The translations under genes were made by a program, and so were the position numbers. Positions 15,954 to 17,643 of a stretch of DNA of 17,643 nt are shown here, one piece after another. The notes below the pieces were generated by a model that worked only from the letters and a program-made list of their open reading frames with translations, was not told the DNA's origin and made no database searches. Position 1 is the stretch's first letter. Each line of letters begins with the position of its first letter. The stretch is taken from contig JBJKPP010000290.1 of NCBI GenBank assembly GCA_046706145.1, positions 1-17,643 on the forward strand, in the 5' to 3' direction. This DNA comes from JBJKPP01 sp046706145. Its GTDB lineage: Bacteria > Bacteroidota > Ignavibacteria > Ignavibacteriales > Ignavibacteriaceae.

Positions 15954-17609
15954 ATGGCCTACGTAGTAACAGCAAGAAAGTGGCGGCCTAAACGATTTGA
16001 CGAAGTGGTCGGGCAGGAACACATAACTACAACTCTTAAGAATGCTATTATTAACAACAGAATTGCGCATGCATATCTATTTACCGGCCCAAGAGGTGTT
16101 GGCAAGACTACAACGGCAAGAATTTTAGCAAAAGTTTTAAACTGTTTAAATCCTCAAGATGGCGAACCTTGCAACAAATGTGAAATGTGCATATCTATTC
16201 AGACCTCTCAATCCTTAGATATAATCGAGATCGACGGCGCATCTAACAGAGGAATAGATGAGATTAGAACTTTACGAGATTCGGTAAAATACGCTCCGAC
16301 AAAAGGCAAGTATAAAGTTTATATTATTGATGAAGTTCATATGCTCACAAGAGAATCTTTCAATGCTTTTTTAAAAACTTTGGAAGAACCTCCTGCACAA
16401 ACCATTTTTATTTTTGCCACAACAGATATTCATAAAGTTCCGCTAACAATCATCTCACGTTGTCAAAGATTCGATTTTAGAAGAATCCAGCTTGAAACTA
16501 TAAAATCTCTGATAAAGAAAATTGCCGACTCGGAAAAAATTAAAATTGATGATAAGAGTCTGACAATCATAGCAAAAAAAGCAGATGGAGCGTTGCGAGA
16601 TGCGGAAAGTTATTTTGACCAGGTTGCTTCTTTCTGCGGCAACAAAATTGATTCAGAGACAGTAAGCAAATTGCTTAACCTCGTCAGTGATGACATTTAT
16701 TTTAAAATCTCCGATGCAGTTTTAGAAAAGAATTTTAAGAGTGTGTTTGAGGTTTCGGATATTATTTATAGAAACGGATGGAATTTTATTGATTTTGCCG
16801 ATGGCCTTGTTGAACATTTCCGTAACATACTTTCTGTGGTTGTCACAGAAAATGCAGATGTCCTCGAAACAGCGGATTCCAACAAACCATTGTATATGAA
16901 TTACCTGGGAAATTTTTCTGAAGGCGACTTGCTTAGACTGCTCAATTATCTCAATAAAGCACAGCAAGAATTGAGATATGCACAAAACCAAAAGTTGAAA
17001 ATTGAAATAGCCTTAACGCATCTAATCGGTTTAGAAAAGTCATCTACTCTGAGTGAAATTATTTCTCAGTTAGGTGATTCAGACGAAGGGGAAAATTCAA
17101 ATGAGACTACTGCGGCAAAAGAAGAACACCGCAATTACAAAAAGCAGGTAAAACCACCCGCAGAAGAAAAAAAAACTCCAAACAGCACTAAACCCAATCC
17201 GTTAGAAGAAAACAAAAATGTTCCGGACCGTCAGAAGTCGAATGGAAACAAGGGTTTAAATTCCATAACAACTCAATGGGATATTTTCATAAAAGAGATT
17301 GAAAACGAGAAAAAAATGATTCTTGGTCCATTCTTGCCATTAATCAAACCCGGCACTCTAATAGGAAACAAATTAGAAGTAATCTGCAAGGACAAAGATT
17401 CCCTGAATGCTGTAAGTAATTATTTAGAATATTTCGAAAAAAAGGCCAAAGAAATATTTGGTAAACAGCTAAAATTTAGCTTAGTAGAGTCACAAGGCAA
17501 TCATAGCGAAGAAACTCCAGCAAAAAAAACTGCTTTCCACCAATCCACTGAAATTGATCCCTACATAAAGGCAATTATTGAAGAACTCGGCGGAAAAGAG
17601 ATTGGCTAA
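15954..17609 (+). CDS. dnaX: DNA polymerase III subunit tau (gamma by slippage likely)
   Basis: DnaX is the clamp-loader ATPase that loads the sliding clamp and ties the polymerase to the replisome. The 551-residue protein has Walker A GPRGVGKT (45-52, K51). The zinc cysteines C64, C73, C76 and C79 are at the same numbers as in E. coli. Walker B is IIDEVH (D126-E127), sensor 1 is FATT, the SRC arginine finger is R169, and GALRDAES is the sensor-2 region. Domain III runs to about 365. A low-complexity, charged linker (about 375-440) then leads to a tau-type C-terminal domain (TTQWDIFIKEIENEKKM, LVESQ). In the linker, codons 405-407 hold an A9 run with nearby stops in both shifted frames, expected to give a product of roughly 410 residues. 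ATG at 15954 follows msrC by 29 bases, with AAGGA upstream. Confidence 0.96.
   Translation: MAYVVTARKWRPKRFDEVVGQEHITTTLKNAIINNRIAHAYLFTGPRGVGKTTTARILAKVLNCLNPQDGEPCNKCEMCISIQTSQSLDIIEIDGASNRGIDEIRTLRDSVKYAPTKGKYKVYIIDEVHMLTRESFNAFLKTLEEPPAQTIFIFATTDIHKVPLTIISRCQRFDFRRIQLETIKSLIKKIADSEKIKIDDKSLTIIAKKADGALRDAESYFDQVASFCGNKIDSETVSKLLNLVSDDIYFKISDAVLEKNFKSVFEVSDIIYRNGWNFIDFADGLVEHFRNILSVVVTENADVLETADSNKPLYMNYLGNFSEGDLLRLLNYLNKAQQELRYAQNQKLKIEIALTHLIGLEKSSTLSEIISQLGDSDEGENSNETTAAKEEHRNYKKQVKPPAEEKKTPNSTKPNPLEENKNVPDRQKSNGNKGLNSITTQWDIFIKEIENEKKMILGPFLPLIKPGTLIGNKLEVICKDKDSLNAVSNYLEYFEKKAKEIFGKQLKFSLVESQGNHSEETPAKKTAFHQSTEIDPYIKAIIEELGGKEIG
17167..17175 (+). promoter_or_regulatory. A9 slippery run in dnaX, likely source of gamma subunit
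   Basis: Nine consecutive A lie across GAA-AAA-AAA-ACT, so the zero frame contains A_AAA_AAA. After a -1 shift the next codons are AAC TCC AAA CAG CAC and then TAA at 17189-17191, giving 412 residues. A +1 shift meets TAG after nine codons. The run sits in the linker between the clamp-loader domains and the tau C-terminal domain, where the E. coli and Thermus dnaX slippage sites also lie. I see no strong stimulatory hairpin just downstream, which fits transcriptional slippage as in Thermus better than E. coli-style ribosomal frameshifting. Confidence 0.6.
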
Positions 17610-17643
17610 CTAGGAAAATCAGTCTATTCCAAACTATTTTGAA

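Noticed and set aside
17438..17444. A_AAA_AAG heptamer in dnaX, identical to the E. coli slippery sequence, with a stop soon after in the -1 frame
   Set aside because: It lies at codon 496-497, inside the conserved tau C-terminal domain, not in the linker. A product shortened there would not resemble gamma. Other A7 runs occur in this A-rich gene (about 16573 and 17310), so the match can be chance. Only the A9 run is well placed.
1..17643. CRISPR arrays, tRNA/rRNA genes, insertion sequences, phage or defence genes
   Set aside because: I looked for regular repeats, tRNA-like cloverleaf sequence, transposase motifs and nuclease or toxin domains and saw none. The content is metabolic and housekeeping.

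Overview
The window carries ordinary chromosomal genes of a free-living Gram-negative, AT-rich bacterium. Several signals point to the Bacteroidota/Ignavibacteriota (FCB) side of the tree: a TonB-dependent receptor with an N-terminal carboxypeptidase-regulatory-like domain, a secreted family 3 glycoside hydrolase, a promoter of the form TTG-N19-TAnnTTTG upstream of that hydrolase, and protein sequences that read like Ignavibacteria homologues. The taxonomic placement is inferred from sequence character and no database search was made.

Layout. 1-1956 (minus) is the N-terminal 652 residues of a TonB-dependent outer-membrane receptor, cut off by the left edge. 1957-2379 is AT-rich and shows no gene. 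2380-4713 (minus) is an exported GH3 beta-glycosidase. It is divergent from 4936-6126 (plus), a class I aspartate-type aminotransferase. The aminotransferase meets aroE (6135-7007, minus) tail to tail. Upstream of aroE on the same strand lie a soluble 12-repeat TPR protein (7252-8667) and sucC (8872-10035), separated by spacers with palindromic sequences. sucC is divergent from a long-chain acyl-CoA synthetase (10196-12013, plus). That gene meets an inositol-monophosphatase/SuhB-family gene (12017-12787, minus) tail to tail with a 3-nt gap. On the plus strand the last block is lon (12929-15409), free methionine-R-sulfoxide reductase (15412-15924) and dnaX (15954-17609). These are tightly spaced and probably co-transcribed from a good promoter at 12866-12894.

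How the genes work together. The receptor and GH3 enzyme would serve polymer or oligosaccharide uptake and breakdown at the envelope, although they are not clearly one operon. The aminotransferase and AroE both belong to amino-acid (possibly aromatic) synthesis. SucC is a TCA-cycle subunit whose partner sucD is not in the window. The acyl-CoA synthetase activates fatty acids. Lon and the methionine sulfoxide reductase pair protein quality control with repair of an oxidised amino acid. DnaX is the clamp-loader subunit.

No new defence system or mobile element is visible. The points most worth a second look are non-coding or recoding signals. (1) An A9 slippery run in the dnaX linker, with stops in both shifted frames just downstream, would give a gamma-length product. 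(2) Two copies of a CCTGCC/GGCAGG-type palindromic repeat lie inside the 3' ends of lon and the sulfoxide reductase gene and add residues to both proteins. (3) A perfect 9-bp inverted repeat lies in the sucC/acyl-CoA synthetase divergent promoter region. (4) An AAGATGG-rich imperfect inverted repeat lies between the TPR gene and aroE.
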